A DNA stretch of 7,957 nt, from NCBI GenBank assembly GCA_005882415.1, contig VBAE01000134.1:1-7957 (forward strand), read 5' to 3'. Shown here piece by piece: positions 1 to 6,331 of this stretch; within the stretch, counting starts at the first letter, position 1; each line of letters opens with the position of its first letter. Origin of the DNA: Alphaproteobacteria bacterium (GTDB taxonomy: Bacteria > Pseudomonadota > Alphaproteobacteria > Sphingomonadales > Sphingomonadaceae). The position numbers and the translations under genes were made by a program. Under the pieces are notes generated by a model, which worked only from the letters and a program-made list of their open reading frames with translations, was not told the origin of the DNA and made no database searches.

Positions 1-1410
1 GATCGTGCCGCACTGGGAGAGCACGCCCTCGGCAAGGTCGGACGGGCGCTGGGTGATGAGGCCGAGGGAGACGCCGTATTTACGACCCTCCTTGGCGATC
101 CGCTCGAGCACTTTCCTGACCGCCTGGCCGTTGCCGGTCTTGTCCGACGGGACGTAGCGGTGCGCCTCCTCGCAGACCAGGAGGACCGGCCGGGGGACTT
201 CGTTCCTCGACCAGATCGCATAGTCGAACACCAGGCGCGAGAGCACCGCGACGACCACGGAGACGATGTCGGTGGGCACGCCCGAGACGTCGATGATCGA
301 GATCGGCTTGCCCTTGGCGGGGAGGCGGAAGATCTTGGCGATGAAGTTCGCCATCGAGTCCGCCACCAGCATTCCTGAGAACATGAAGTGGTAGCGGGGG
401 TCGGCCTTCAGCTCGTCGATCTTGGTCTTGAGGCGCATGAAGGGGGCGGTGTCGGTCGCCTTGTTGAGCATGCCCATCTCGCTGGTGATCGCGCTTGCGA
501 GATCGGAGAGGGCGTAGGGGATGGGCGAATCGACGGTGAGCTTGGTCAGCCCTTCCGCGGCGCGATTCTTGGCGCGCGCGGCGAGCAGGCATTTGGCGAG
601 GATGTCCTGATCGCGCTGGCGTTCCGCGCCGGAGGAGGTGACGAACACCTCGCAATGCTCCTCGAAGTTCATCAGCCAATAGGGCATTGCGAGATTGTCG
701 ACGTTGAACAGCTCGCCATTGCTCTTGAACGCGGCCGAATATTCGCCGTGCGGATCGATCATGACGATGTGGCCGTCGGGGGCCAGGTCGCAGATCCGGT
801 GCATGATGAGTGCGGCGGAGGTCGACTTGCCGGTGCCGGTCGATCCCAGGAGCGCGAAATGCTTGCCGAGCAGGGCGTCGACATAGAGCGCGCCGCGCAC
901 GTCCTTGGTCGGGTAGACGGTGCCGATCTCGATATGCGCGCGCTCGTCGGCGGCGAACATCTGCTTCATGTCGTCGCCCGAGACCGGGAAGACCCGGCCG
1001 CCCGGGATCGGGTAGGAGGTGATGCCGCGCTTGAAGTTTATCAGGCGGCCGGTCTGCTCATGCTCCTCGCCTTCGCCGAGGAAGTCGATCTCGGCGATCA
1101 CCATGCCGCCCTCGGCGCCTTCGGAGCGGAGGTTGCGGACGTTGGCGAGGAGCCAGCGCTTGCCCGACTCGAGCTTCACATGGCCGCCGACCTGGCCGGA
1201 AAGGGCGATGCTCGGGTCCGGATCGCTGCCGATTTCGCGCAACCGGGTGCCGTCGAGCTCGATCCGGGCGCCGCCGCCGCCGATCTCGAGCACCCGGCCG
1301 ATCGGGACCAGCTGCGGAACCACGATCTGGCGCGGGCGGATGGTCGGAACGAACTCTTCGGAACGGCCGTCGGACGGCGTGAAGGTCTCGAGCGGAATCA
1401 TGTCGGTCAT
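1..1410 (-). CDS. HerA-like hexameric ATPase/helicase (DUF87 type), C-terminus cut by window edge
   Basis: The reading frame gives 470 codons from an ATG at 1410 and leaves the window still open. The first ~150 residues look like the HAS-barrel domain of HerA proteins. Walker A is GSTGTGKST (residues 189-197), followed by an MIDPHGEY segment (217-224). The Walker B-like strand LLVCEEAHRY (410-419) has the EE pair typical of HerA/FtsK-type motors, and GLITQRPSDL (450-459) matches the polar sensor region. HerA proteins form hexameric rings that translocate on DNA; archaeal ones work with the nuclease NurA in end resection, while many bacterial stand-alone copies have no defined role. No NurA, SIR2 or other nuclease partner is visible, but the downstream side is missing. 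The ATG at 1410 is preferred over one at 1401 because a GGGGA lies 12 bases upstream. The 85 bases before it are partly AT-rich and could hold its own promoter, but I cannot place -35/-10 boxes. Family call is firm, cellular role unknown. Confidence 0.9.
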   Translation of the reverse strand, partial: MTDMIPLETFTPSDGRSEEFVPTIRPRQIVVPQLVPIGRVLEIGGGGARIELDGTRLREIGSDPDPSIALSGQVGGHVKLESGKRWLLANVRNLRSEGAEGGMVIAEIDFLGEGEEHEQTGRLINFKRGITSYPIPGGRVFPVSGDDMKQMFAADERAHIEIGTVYPTKDVRGALYVDALLGKHFALLGSTGTGKSTSAALIMHRICDLAPDGHIVMIDPHGEYSAAFKSNGELFNVDNLAMPYWLMNFEEHCEVFVTSSGAERQRDQDILAKCLLAARAKNRAAEGLTKLTVDSPIPYALSDLASAITSEMGMLNKATDTAPFMRLKTKIDELKADPRYHFMFSGMLVADSMANFIAKIFRLPAKGKPISIIDVSGVPTDIVSVVVAVLSRLVFDYAIWSRNEVPRPVLLVCEEAHRYVPSDKTGNGQAVRKVLERIAKEGRKYGVSLGLITQRPSDLAEGVLSQCGTI

Positions 1411-1495
1411 AAGTGAGGCTGTTCCCCGGCTCTTGTCGGGGGAGACCTCTAGCCAAAAACGGTAAACAACTGCTTTTCGAATGGGTTTGGTGGCG

Positions 1496-2260
1496 TCACC
1501 CGCGCCGGAAGATGGCGCTCGCCCCCCAGCCGAGCAGCAAAGAGAGGGCGACGGAGACGAGGCCGTAGACCAGGGACCAGCGGTCAGCGGCCCAGGCGAC
1601 GAAGCGTTCGAAGCCGGTCTTTTCGATGCGGATGTCGCGGACGGCGCCGGCGATCACCTTGCCGTCCTGGATGAGGAAGGTCTCGGCGGTGTAATTGCCG
1701 ACCGGCACCTGGGCCGGGATCGTGAGCCGGGCGCGGTAGAGGACGCCTTCCGTAATTGTGACGCCTTTCGGATCTTCGAAATAGGCCTGCTGGCGGCGGC
1801 GCATGTCGATCAGGCCCGCCTCGAACCGCCGTTGCACCTCGGGGGCGTTGCCGGTGCCGGGGGAGAGCTGGAGATTTTGGAGGCCGAGCTCGTAGATGGC
1901 GGCGGTGCGCTCGTCGATCAGCTTCGAGAGGGGCTTCGAAGAGGCGACCGCGTAGAAGGCCGGGGCGGAGCGGAAGCGGGCACTCTCGACGTTCATCCAG
2001 ATGCCGGCGACCTTCTGCTTCTCGCGGACGACGAGCGGCTCGGTCGGCCCGCGCACCACCACCGCCACCTGGGTATTGGCGTCGGGCGCTCGGCCGCCGG
2101 GATAGAGGATGGCGCCGAACAGGAGGAGTTCGGCGCCGGTGAAGCTGTAGCGGATCTCGATGCTGTTCTGCGAAACGTCCGGCACGAGCCTCGGTTTTGC
2201 GGCCCCCGCTAGTGCCGGGAGGGCGAGGAGGAGCGCGAGGATGCGGAGCGCGTCCTTCAA
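1496..2260 (-). CDS. Alph_Pro_TM family protein (TIGR02186/PF09608), secreted domain with C-terminal membrane anchor
   Basis: This 254-residue protein starts at a TTG (2260) whose TTGA overlaps the TGA stop of the upstream permease, so translation is probably coupled; no Shine-Dalgarno sequence lies at normal distance. Residues 1-20 form a signal peptide with a likely cut after ALAGA. The body is beta-rich and periplasmic, with the segment RYSFTGAELLLFGAILYP (37-54) that I recognise from the family. One transmembrane helix lies at about 229-250, followed by a short basic tail (FRRG). The family is essentially confined to alphaproteobacteria, is usually about this length, and is often found beside TauE/SafE permeases. 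Its biochemical role is not known. From context I infer an accessory subunit that sits at the outer face of the membrane and helps the permease or handles its substrate. Family assignment is good; function is inference. Confidence 0.88.
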   Translation of the reverse strand: MKDALRILALLLALPALAGAAKPRLVPDVSQNSIEIRYSFTGAELLLFGAILYPGGRAPDANTQVAVVVRGPTEPLVVREKQKVAGIWMNVESARFRSAPAFYAVASSKPLSKLIDERTAAIYELGLQNLQLSPGTGNAPEVQRRFEAGLIDMRRRQQAYFEDPKGVTITEGVLYRARLTIPAQVPVGNYTAETFLIQDGKVIAGAVRDIRIEKTGFERFVAWAADRWSLVYGLVSVALSLLLGWGASAIFRRG

Positions 2261-3168
2261 AGCAGCTGCACCGTGTAGATTTCCTCGGGGCGCCAACCGA
2301 GGCCGATCGCCATGCGGAGCGCGACGGCAAGGATGATGATGGCGAGGAACATGCGCAGAAGCTCCGGCTTCGCCTTCTGGGCGAAGCGGGCGCCGAACTG
2401 GGCTCCGATCACCGAGCCGAGGAGAAGGAGCCCCGCGAGGACGATGTCGACGCTCTTTGTGGTGGTGGCGTGGATGATGGTGGTTGCGGCGGTCACCGCC
2501 AGAATCTGGAGCAGCGAGGTGCCGACCACCACCTGGGCGGACATGCCGAGCAAGTAGATCATCGCCGGCACCATGATGAAGCCGCCGCCGACGCCGAGCA
2601 GCACGGTCAGCATGCCGGCGCCGAGCCCGAGCAGGAACGGCGCGAGCGGCGAGATGTAGAGGCCCGACTGGTAGAAGCGCCAGCGCATGGGCAGGACCGC
2701 GATCAACGGGTTGTGGCGGCGCGGCGCCTTCTTGCCCTCGCGCGCCTTGAAGATGCCCAGCGCAGTGCCGGATTCCTTGCCCATGAGGACGCCGATCGTG
2801 CCGAGCAGGACCACGTACAAAAGGGCGATGACGGTATCGATCTGGCCGCTTTCCTGGAGGATCCGGAACAGGAAGCCGCCGACCAGCGCGCCGACCAGGC
2901 CGCCGACGATGATCACCGCGCCCATCCGGTAATCGACGCCGCGGCGACGGCGGTGGGCGAGGACCCCGGAGACGCTGGTGCCGGTGATCTGGGTGGTGGC
3001 GGAGGCGACCGCGACGGCGGGGGGGATGCCGTAGAAAATGAGGATCGGCGTGGTCAGGAAGCCGCCGCCGACCCCGATCATCCCGGTCAGCAGCCCGACG
3101 ACGCCGCCAAGGGCGACGATCACCAGCGCATTGACCGACAGGCCGGCAATGGGGAGGTAGATGTCCAC
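2257..3168 (-). CDS. TauE/SafE family permease (putative sulfite or organosulfur anion exporter)
   Basis: This is a 303-residue polytopic inner-membrane protein. Two homologous halves are visible: residues 23-80 with GMIGVGGGFLTTPIL and the second half from about 183 with LTVLLGVGGGFIMVPAM. These repeated GVGGGF...P motifs are the hallmark of TauE/SafE (PF01925). A hydrophilic cytoplasmic loop (about 131-168, rich in K and R) separates the halves. Family members move sulfite, sulfoacetate, taurine-derived or related organic anions; the substrate here cannot be read from sequence. The open frame continues upstream to 3411 but that part is low-complexity and antisense to the divergent dehydrogenase. 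The start chosen is the GTG at 3168, which begins MDIYLPIAGLSVNAL directly before the first helix and has an AGGG 9 bases upstream. The stop overlaps the start of the Alph_Pro_TM gene by 4 bases. Confidence 0.92.
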   Translation of the reverse strand: MDIYLPIAGLSVNALVIVALGGVVGLLTGMIGVGGGFLTTPILIFYGIPPAVAVASATTQITGTSVSGVLAHRRRRGVDYRMGAVIIVGGLVGALVGGFLFRILQESGQIDTVIALLYVVLLGTIGVLMGKESGTALGIFKAREGKKAPRRHNPLIAVLPMRWRFYQSGLYISPLAPFLLGLGAGMLTVLLGVGGGFIMVPAMIYLLGMSAQVVVGTSLLQILAVTAATTIIHATTTKSVDIVLAGLLLLGSVIGAQFGARFAQKAKPELLRMFLAIIILAVALRMAIGLGWRPEEIYTVQLL

Positions 3169-3204
3169 GGCGTCGGACCCTAGCGAGTGGGCAGGCGGGG
3201 CGGA

Positions 3205-3210
3205 AGGAGG
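3205..3210 (+). promoter_or_regulatory. Ribosome binding site of the short-chain dehydrogenase
   Basis: AGGAGG lies 5 bases before the ATG at 3216 and fixes that start. It sits inside the only 47 bases that separate the divergent GTG (3168) and ATG (3216) starts, so at least one of the two promoters must lie inside the neighbouring coding sequence. Confidence 0.8.
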
Positions 3211-3215
3211 AAGCG

Positions 3216-4070
3216 ATGCGTTTCGAAGGTCGGATTGTGTGGGTGACGGGCGCTTCCTCGGGGATCGGCGAGGCCCTCGCCGCCGCCTTCGCAGCGGAAG
3301 GCGCGAGACTGGTGCTGTCGGGGCGGCGGCGGGAGGCGCTGGAGGCGGTGGCCGGGCGGATCGGCGGCGAGGCGCTGGTGCTGCCGTTCGAGGCGACCGA
3401 CTGGGGTGCATTGGCGGGGGCGGTGGAGCAGGCGTGGGGCTGGCGCGGCGGGGTCGACATACTCGTCAACAATGCCGGGGTGAGCCAGCGCAGCCTCGCG
3501 GTCGACACCGCGCCCGAGGTGTACCGGACGCTGATCGAGGTCGATTTGCTGGCGCCGATCTGGCTGACCCAGCTCCTGCTTCCACACATGGTCGAGCGGC
3601 GGCGCGGGCATATCGTCGCGATCAGCTCGGTCGCAGGGCGGGTCGGCCCGGTCCTGCGCACCGGCTATGCCGCCGCCAAGCACGGCCTGATCGGCTATTG
3701 CGACGCGCTCCGGGCCGAAGTGGACGCGGCCTATGGGATCAAGGTGACGACGGTGCTTCCGGGCTCGGTCCGCACCTCGGTCGCGGCCAATGCGCTGCAG
3801 GCGGACGGAAGCGCGCGGGGGGCGTCGGACGCGAATATCGAGGCTGGGATGGACCCGGCGGAATGCGCGCGGCGGGTGGTGGATGCGGTTGCCGCTGGGA
3901 CTCGGGAGCTGATCGTGGCGGAAGGGGCCGAAGCTTTTGCGGCTGGGTTGCGGTTCCAGGATCCGGAGAAGCTGTTCGATTTGCTCTCAGGCGAGGGCGT
4001 GCGGCTGGCTAGGGCGAGGGAGGAAGCGGGCGGCGCCGGGTTTCGGCCTGAGCCGATGAAGCTGGATTAG
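3216..4070 (+). CDS. Short-chain dehydrogenase/reductase (classical SDR, DHRS7-like)
   Basis: The protein has 284 residues, within the usual range for classical SDRs. The Rossmann fold begins at residue 6; TGASSGIG (11-18) is the dinucleotide-binding motif and NNAG (85-88) supports the central sheet. Ser138, Tyr151 and Lys155 (Y-A-A-A-K) form the catalytic triad, and LPGSVRTS (181-188) is the post-catalytic loop. SGRR (35-38) after the second strand suggests a preference for NADP(H). The position that is usually the fourth catalytic residue, Asn in a VNxxG context, reads VDLLAP with Asp110. The C-terminal ~90 residues are variable and give no clue to substrate. The gene diverges from the permease and converges on the Ble-like gene, so it appears to be a single-gene transcript. 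It is an oxidoreductase of unknown alcohol or carbonyl substrate, probably cytosolic, as there is no signal or membrane segment. Confidence 0.93.
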   Translation: MRFEGRIVWVTGASSGIGEALAAAFAAEGARLVLSGRRREALEAVAGRIGGEALVLPFEATDWGALAGAVEQAWGWRGGVDILVNNAGVSQRSLAVDTAPEVYRTLIEVDLLAPIWLTQLLLPHMVERRRGHIVAISSVAGRVGPVLRTGYAAAKHGLIGYCDALRAEVDAAYGIKVTTVLPGSVRTSVAANALQADGSARGASDANIEAGMDPAECARRVVDAVAAGTRELIVAEGAEAFAAGLRFQDPEKLFDLLSGEGVRLARAREEAGGAGFRPEPMKLD

Positions 4071-4076
4071 GTTTAG

Positions 4077-4214
4077 CTGCCTCCCCATCGATAGATGGGG
4101 AGGGGGACCAGCGGAGCTGGTGGAGGGGTGACAAGGCTCTGACTCCGAGTTCGGTCACCCCTCCACCACCTTCGGTGGTCCCCCTCCCCCCGAGCTCCGC
4201 TCGCGGGGAGGCAG
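4077..4214. repeat. Nested palindromic repeat filling the convergent intergenic gap
   Basis: The 10-base ends pair perfectly (4077-4086 with 4205-4214). Inside, a 36-base arm (4097-4132) matches the reverse complement of 4154-4189 at 33 of 36 positions, with a 21-base centre. Local hairpins also form: 4080-4103 (10-bp stem, GATA loop), 4107-4121 (6-bp stem), 4165-4179 (6-bp stem) and 4183-4211 (7-bp stem, one C/C mismatch, then 5-bp stem). It begins 6 bases after the dehydrogenase stop and ends 1 base before the stop of the facing gene. It could fold in the transcript of either strand and may separate the two convergent genes, but no T-run follows on either strand, so it is not a textbook intrinsic terminator. 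Similar C-rich modules recur in sphingomonad genomes as far as I recall, which suggests a dispersed REP-like element. Confidence 0.88.
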
Positions 4215-4215
4215 G

Positions 4216-4596
4216 TTAGCGCGGGCTCTCTACGCACCAGATCAGGTTGGCGTCGCGGTCCGTCAGGCAGAAGGCTTTGAGGCCGCCCCAGAGGTCGTCG
4301 CGGGGCTTGGTGAGGGAGGGCCAGATGGCGCGCCAGTTCATTCTCGTGTTGGCGAAAATAGCGTACCAGGAATCGACGTCGGCGACGCGGATGACGCAGA
4401 TGTGGCCGCAGGTGAGGTGCTCGGGCTGCGTATAGTCGACGGAGGAGAGGGTGAAGTCGATTTCGACGTCCTCCCGGCGGAGGCGGAGCCAGCGTTCGTC
4501 GTCGCCCGGCACCGGCTCGAAGCCGAAATAGCGGTAGAATTTGGCGGTGCGCTCAAGGTCTGCGCTCGGCAGGACTGGGACGGCGTAATCGGGCAA
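4216..4596 (-). CDS. Bleomycin resistance (Ble)-like VOC superfamily protein
   Basis: This 126-residue protein has the layout of the Ble family: an N-terminal VPVLPSADLERTAKFYRYFGF segment similar to the start of the Tn5 Ble protein, and a C-terminal WGGLKAFCLTDRDANLIW segment like that family's WGG...DPDG...L region. Its length matches Tn5 Ble, which I recall as 126 residues. Ble proteins are cytosolic dimers that bind bleomycin-type drugs without enzymatic action, but many chromosomal relatives have no known ligand, so a resistance function is not shown. The start is a TTG at 4596, 2 bases after the stop of the upstream endopeptidase gene and without a clear Shine-Dalgarno sequence. Translation therefore probably depends on ribosomes finishing the upstream gene. 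A CTG two codons earlier (4602) is the only close alternative. Confidence 0.85.
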   Translation of the reverse strand: MPDYAVPVLPSADLERTAKFYRYFGFEPVPGDDERWLRLRREDVEIDFTLSSVDYTQPEHLTCGHICVIRVADVDSWYAIFANTRMNWRAIWPSLTKPRDDLWGGLKAFCLTDRDANLIWCVESPR

Positions 4597-4598
4597 GG

Positions 4599-6098
4599 TC
4601 AGAGCGAGGGCTTGGCGGGCTTGGTCGCCGCCTGCGCCATGCGGGACGTGCCGGGGGCGACGGAGAGGAGGCTGCGCAGCTTGCTCCGGAAGGCGGCGAG
4701 GTCGGGGCCGGCGAGCTGGGCGCGGGTGACGAAGCGGACCGTGGCCGGGTTCACCGGAACGCCGTTCTTGTAGAGCTCGTAATGGAGGTGCGGGCCGGTC
4801 GAGAGGCCGGTCGAGCCGACATAGCCGATCACCTGGCCCTGGCGGACCATGGCGCCGGGCCGGGCGACGATCCGGCTCATATGCGAATAGCTGGTCTGGA
4901 GGCCGCTGCCATGGTCGAGCCGGACCTGGTTGCCATAGCCGCCGGCCCAGCCGGCGCGGGCGACCCGGCCGTCGGTGGCGGCGAGGATCGGGGTGCCGTA
5001 GCCGGCGCGGAAATCCATCCCCTTGTGCATCCGCGAGTAACCGAGGATCGGGTGGAAGCGCATTCCGTAATTGGACGAGACGGTGCCGGGGACGGGGCGC
5101 TGGAGCATTCCGGTCTGCTTGCCGACGCCCGATGCTTCATACCATTCGGTGCGGCCGTTCGAGCTCCATTGCATCAGCTGGAGGTCCTTCGAGCCCATCC
5201 GGTCGAGGCCGGCATAGAGCAACCGTCCGGTCTCGGTCTCGCCCGTGGCGGCGCGGCGCTGCTCGACGACGATGTCGAAGCGGTCGGCGGCGTTGACGTC
5301 GGAGATGCCGATCTGGGTCGCGACGGCGCGGATATAGGATTCGACCGCCTTGGCGGGGGCGCCGGCGGCGCGGGCGGAGCGGTAGAGGCTGGAGCCGACG
5401 AAGCCCTGGATGCGCAAGGGGGTGTCGTCGACCGCGATCGGCACCGGCTTCAAGGAGAGGGCGCCGTTCACCCGGGCGAGCTCGAGGCGGAGGTCGAAGC
5501 GGGCGCGGAAGGCGAGGGAGTCGAGCGGACGGGCGACGAGCTTGTTGGGGCGGCGGCCGAGCTCGATGTCGAGGCTGGTACCGGCGCGGATATCGGAAAG
5601 GGGGACGACGGTCGAGACCATGGAGCCGACCCGGGCGGCTTCGGAGGCTGCGACTCCGGCGCGTTCCAGCGCGCGGACGAAGCCGTCGCCGAGGCCGAGG
5701 GTTGCGACGAGGTCGACGGTCGGGCGTTCCGGCGCATCCATCAAAGGCTCGACGGCGGCGGTCGGCGCCATCCGGCGGCCGGTGTCGGCGCCCAAAGCGA
5801 GCGGGGCGATGGCGAGGGCTTTCGCTTCCTCGACCTGGAGGTCGTCATAGGCTGGGGGCGCGATGCCCGGGACGGCGCCGAAGCTCGGCGCGAAGGACCA
5901 GGCGGCATAGCAGAGGACGATGCAGGTGATGAGGCCGCGGAACCACTCGCGCGAGCCGATTCGGACTCCGAGGTCCGCGACCAGGTCGAGGTCGCGCACC
6001 CGCGCGCCTTCCGCCTTGCGGCCGAAGCCGCGGGCGATCGCCGGCCGAAGCGGAGCGGCTTCGAAACGCAGCGCCGCAGCGCCGCCGCCCGCCGGCAT
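4599..6098 (-). CDS. Membrane-anchored M23 family murein DD-endopeptidase (MepM-like)
   Basis: With the ATG at 6098 the protein has 499 residues. About 53 cytoplasmic residues precede one transmembrane helix (about 54-71, GLITCIVLCYAAWSF); the rest is periplasmic. A middle region (roughly 190-320, including SLYRSARAAGAPAKAVESYI) resembles the inhibitory and substrate-guiding domains of MepM/Csd3-type enzymes. The M23 domain follows: HKGMD (His358, Asp362) and HLH (His437, His439) supply the zinc ligands and catalytic His, all present, so this should be an active peptidase rather than an EnvC/NlpD-type activator. The family cuts peptide cross-links in peptidoglycan, allowing wall growth. The open frame extends upstream to 6443 but that part is non-coding in character. 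A CTG at 6116 with AGGGGG 5 bases before it is a real alternative start, adding six residues; an in-frame ATG at 6161 lies inside a palindrome and is less likely. The Ble-like gene follows at 2 bases. Confidence 0.92.
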   Translation of the reverse strand: MPAGGGAAALRFEAAPLRPAIARGFGRKAEGARVRDLDLVADLGVRIGSREWFRGLITCIVLCYAAWSFAPSFGAVPGIAPPAYDDLQVEEAKALAIAPLALGADTGRRMAPTAAVEPLMDAPERPTVDLVATLGLGDGFVRALERAGVAASEAARVGSMVSTVVPLSDIRAGTSLDIELGRRPNKLVARPLDSLAFRARFDLRLELARVNGALSLKPVPIAVDDTPLRIQGFVGSSLYRSARAAGAPAKAVESYIRAVATQIGISDVNAADRFDIVVEQRRAATGETETGRLLYAGLDRMGSKDLQLMQWSSNGRTEWYEASGVGKQTGMLQRPVPGTVSSNYGMRFHPILGYSRMHKGMDFRAGYGTPILAATDGRVARAGWAGGYGNQVRLDHGSGLQTSYSHMSRIVARPGAMVRQGQVIGYVGSTGLSTGPHLHYELYKNGVPVNPATVRFVTRAQLAGPDLAAFRSKLRSLLSVAPGTSRMAQAATKPAKPSL

Positions 6099-6144
6099 GT
6101 CGTCGAACTGGTACAGGACAGCCCCCTGCGCGCCTTTGCTACAC

Positions 6145-6166
6145 CCCCGCACGCGGGGCATGCCCC
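6145..6166. repeat. Two overlapping GC-rich palindromes in the endopeptidase leader
   Basis: CCCCGC-AC-GCGGGG (6145-6158) and the perfect 12-base palindrome GGGGCATGCCCC (6155-6166) share the central GGGG. In RNA of either strand that tract can pair with the CCCC on one side or the other, but not both. The element lies 29-68 bases upstream of the candidate endopeptidase starts and could be part of its 5' leader or a protein-binding site. Confidence 0.55.
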
Positions 6167-6202
6167 TACGTCCAGGAGGCAAGGACTGTGGGGAAACAGG
6201 GT

Positions 6203-6217
6203 TAAAGTAAAGTAAAG
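6203..6217. repeat. Three tandem TAAAG units in an AT-rich patch
   Basis: TAAAG occurs three times head to tail, preceded by GGGT (6199-6202). This is the main AT-rich patch between the divergent endopeptidase and helicase genes and is a reasonable place for promoter elements of one or both. I cannot match a convincing -35/-10 pair on either strand, so promoter status is only suggested by position and composition. Confidence 0.4.
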
Positions 6218-6266
6218 CAGCGGCGCGTATCCGCGGACTTGCGGCGGTTCGAGGGGCAGGGCGGGA

Positions 6267-6282
6267 CGAAGCGAGAGCTTCG
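6267..6282 (+). other. GNRA-capped hairpin in the helicase leader
   Basis: CGAAGC and GCTTCG form a perfect 6-bp stem closed by GAGA, a GNRA-type tetraloop in RNA. It lies 58 bases before the preferred helicase start and just upstream of the larger inverted repeat at 6300-6331. No T-run follows, so it is not a terminator. Its function is unknown. Confidence 0.5.
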
Positions 6283-6299
6283 CACGGAACCTTGATGCG

Positions 6300-6331
6300 G
6301 ATCGTTGCACTTCTGAGGCAAAGCAACGATC
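6300..6331 (+). promoter_or_regulatory. 9-bp inverted repeat immediately before the helicase start
   Basis: GATCGTTGC (6300-6308) and GCAACGATC (6323-6331) are exact reverse complements with a 14-base spacer. The right arm ends one base before the AGGG at 6333-6336 that would serve the ATG at 6340. As RNA it would form a hairpin next to the ribosome binding site; as DNA it has the arm and spacer form of a dimeric repressor site. If translation instead began at TTG 6292 or ATG 6295, the repeat would be coding, which seems less natural. Confidence 0.55.

Noticed and set aside
388..1416. Plus-strand open frame of 342 codons opposite the HerA-like gene
   Set aside because: It is antisense to clear HerA motifs, is dominated by G, A, E, D and H from the complement of G/C-ending codons, and matches no family I know.
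1411..1495. Promoter for the HerA-like gene in the AT-rich stretch, and a small hairpin (1424-1441)
   Set aside because: TTGTTT is present on the minus strand but no -10-like box follows at 16-18 bases. The hairpin has only a 5-bp stem and no T-run.
1481..3183. Plus-strand open frames (1481-2212 and 2197-3183) opposite the permease pair
   Set aside because: They are rich in D, H, G and A with no recognisable fold, and cover strands with clear TauE/SafE and Alph_Pro_TM proteins on the other side.
1496..3661. Single 721-residue protein read through the permease and the Alph_Pro_TM gene
   Set aside because: Only the last 254 residues are real. The first part is a shifted reading of the permease and an antisense reading of the dehydrogenase.
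4782..6215. Plus-strand open frame of 477 codons opposite the endopeptidase
   Set aside because: It mirrors the M23 gene codon by codon in composition and has no domain, signal or membrane segment. In GC-rich DNA such shadows are expected.
6196..6220. CtrA-type site (TTAACC on the minus strand) or DnaA box near the AT-rich patch
   Set aside because: Only a half-site is present, the second TTAA at the required spacing is missing, and no close match to TTATCCACA exists.
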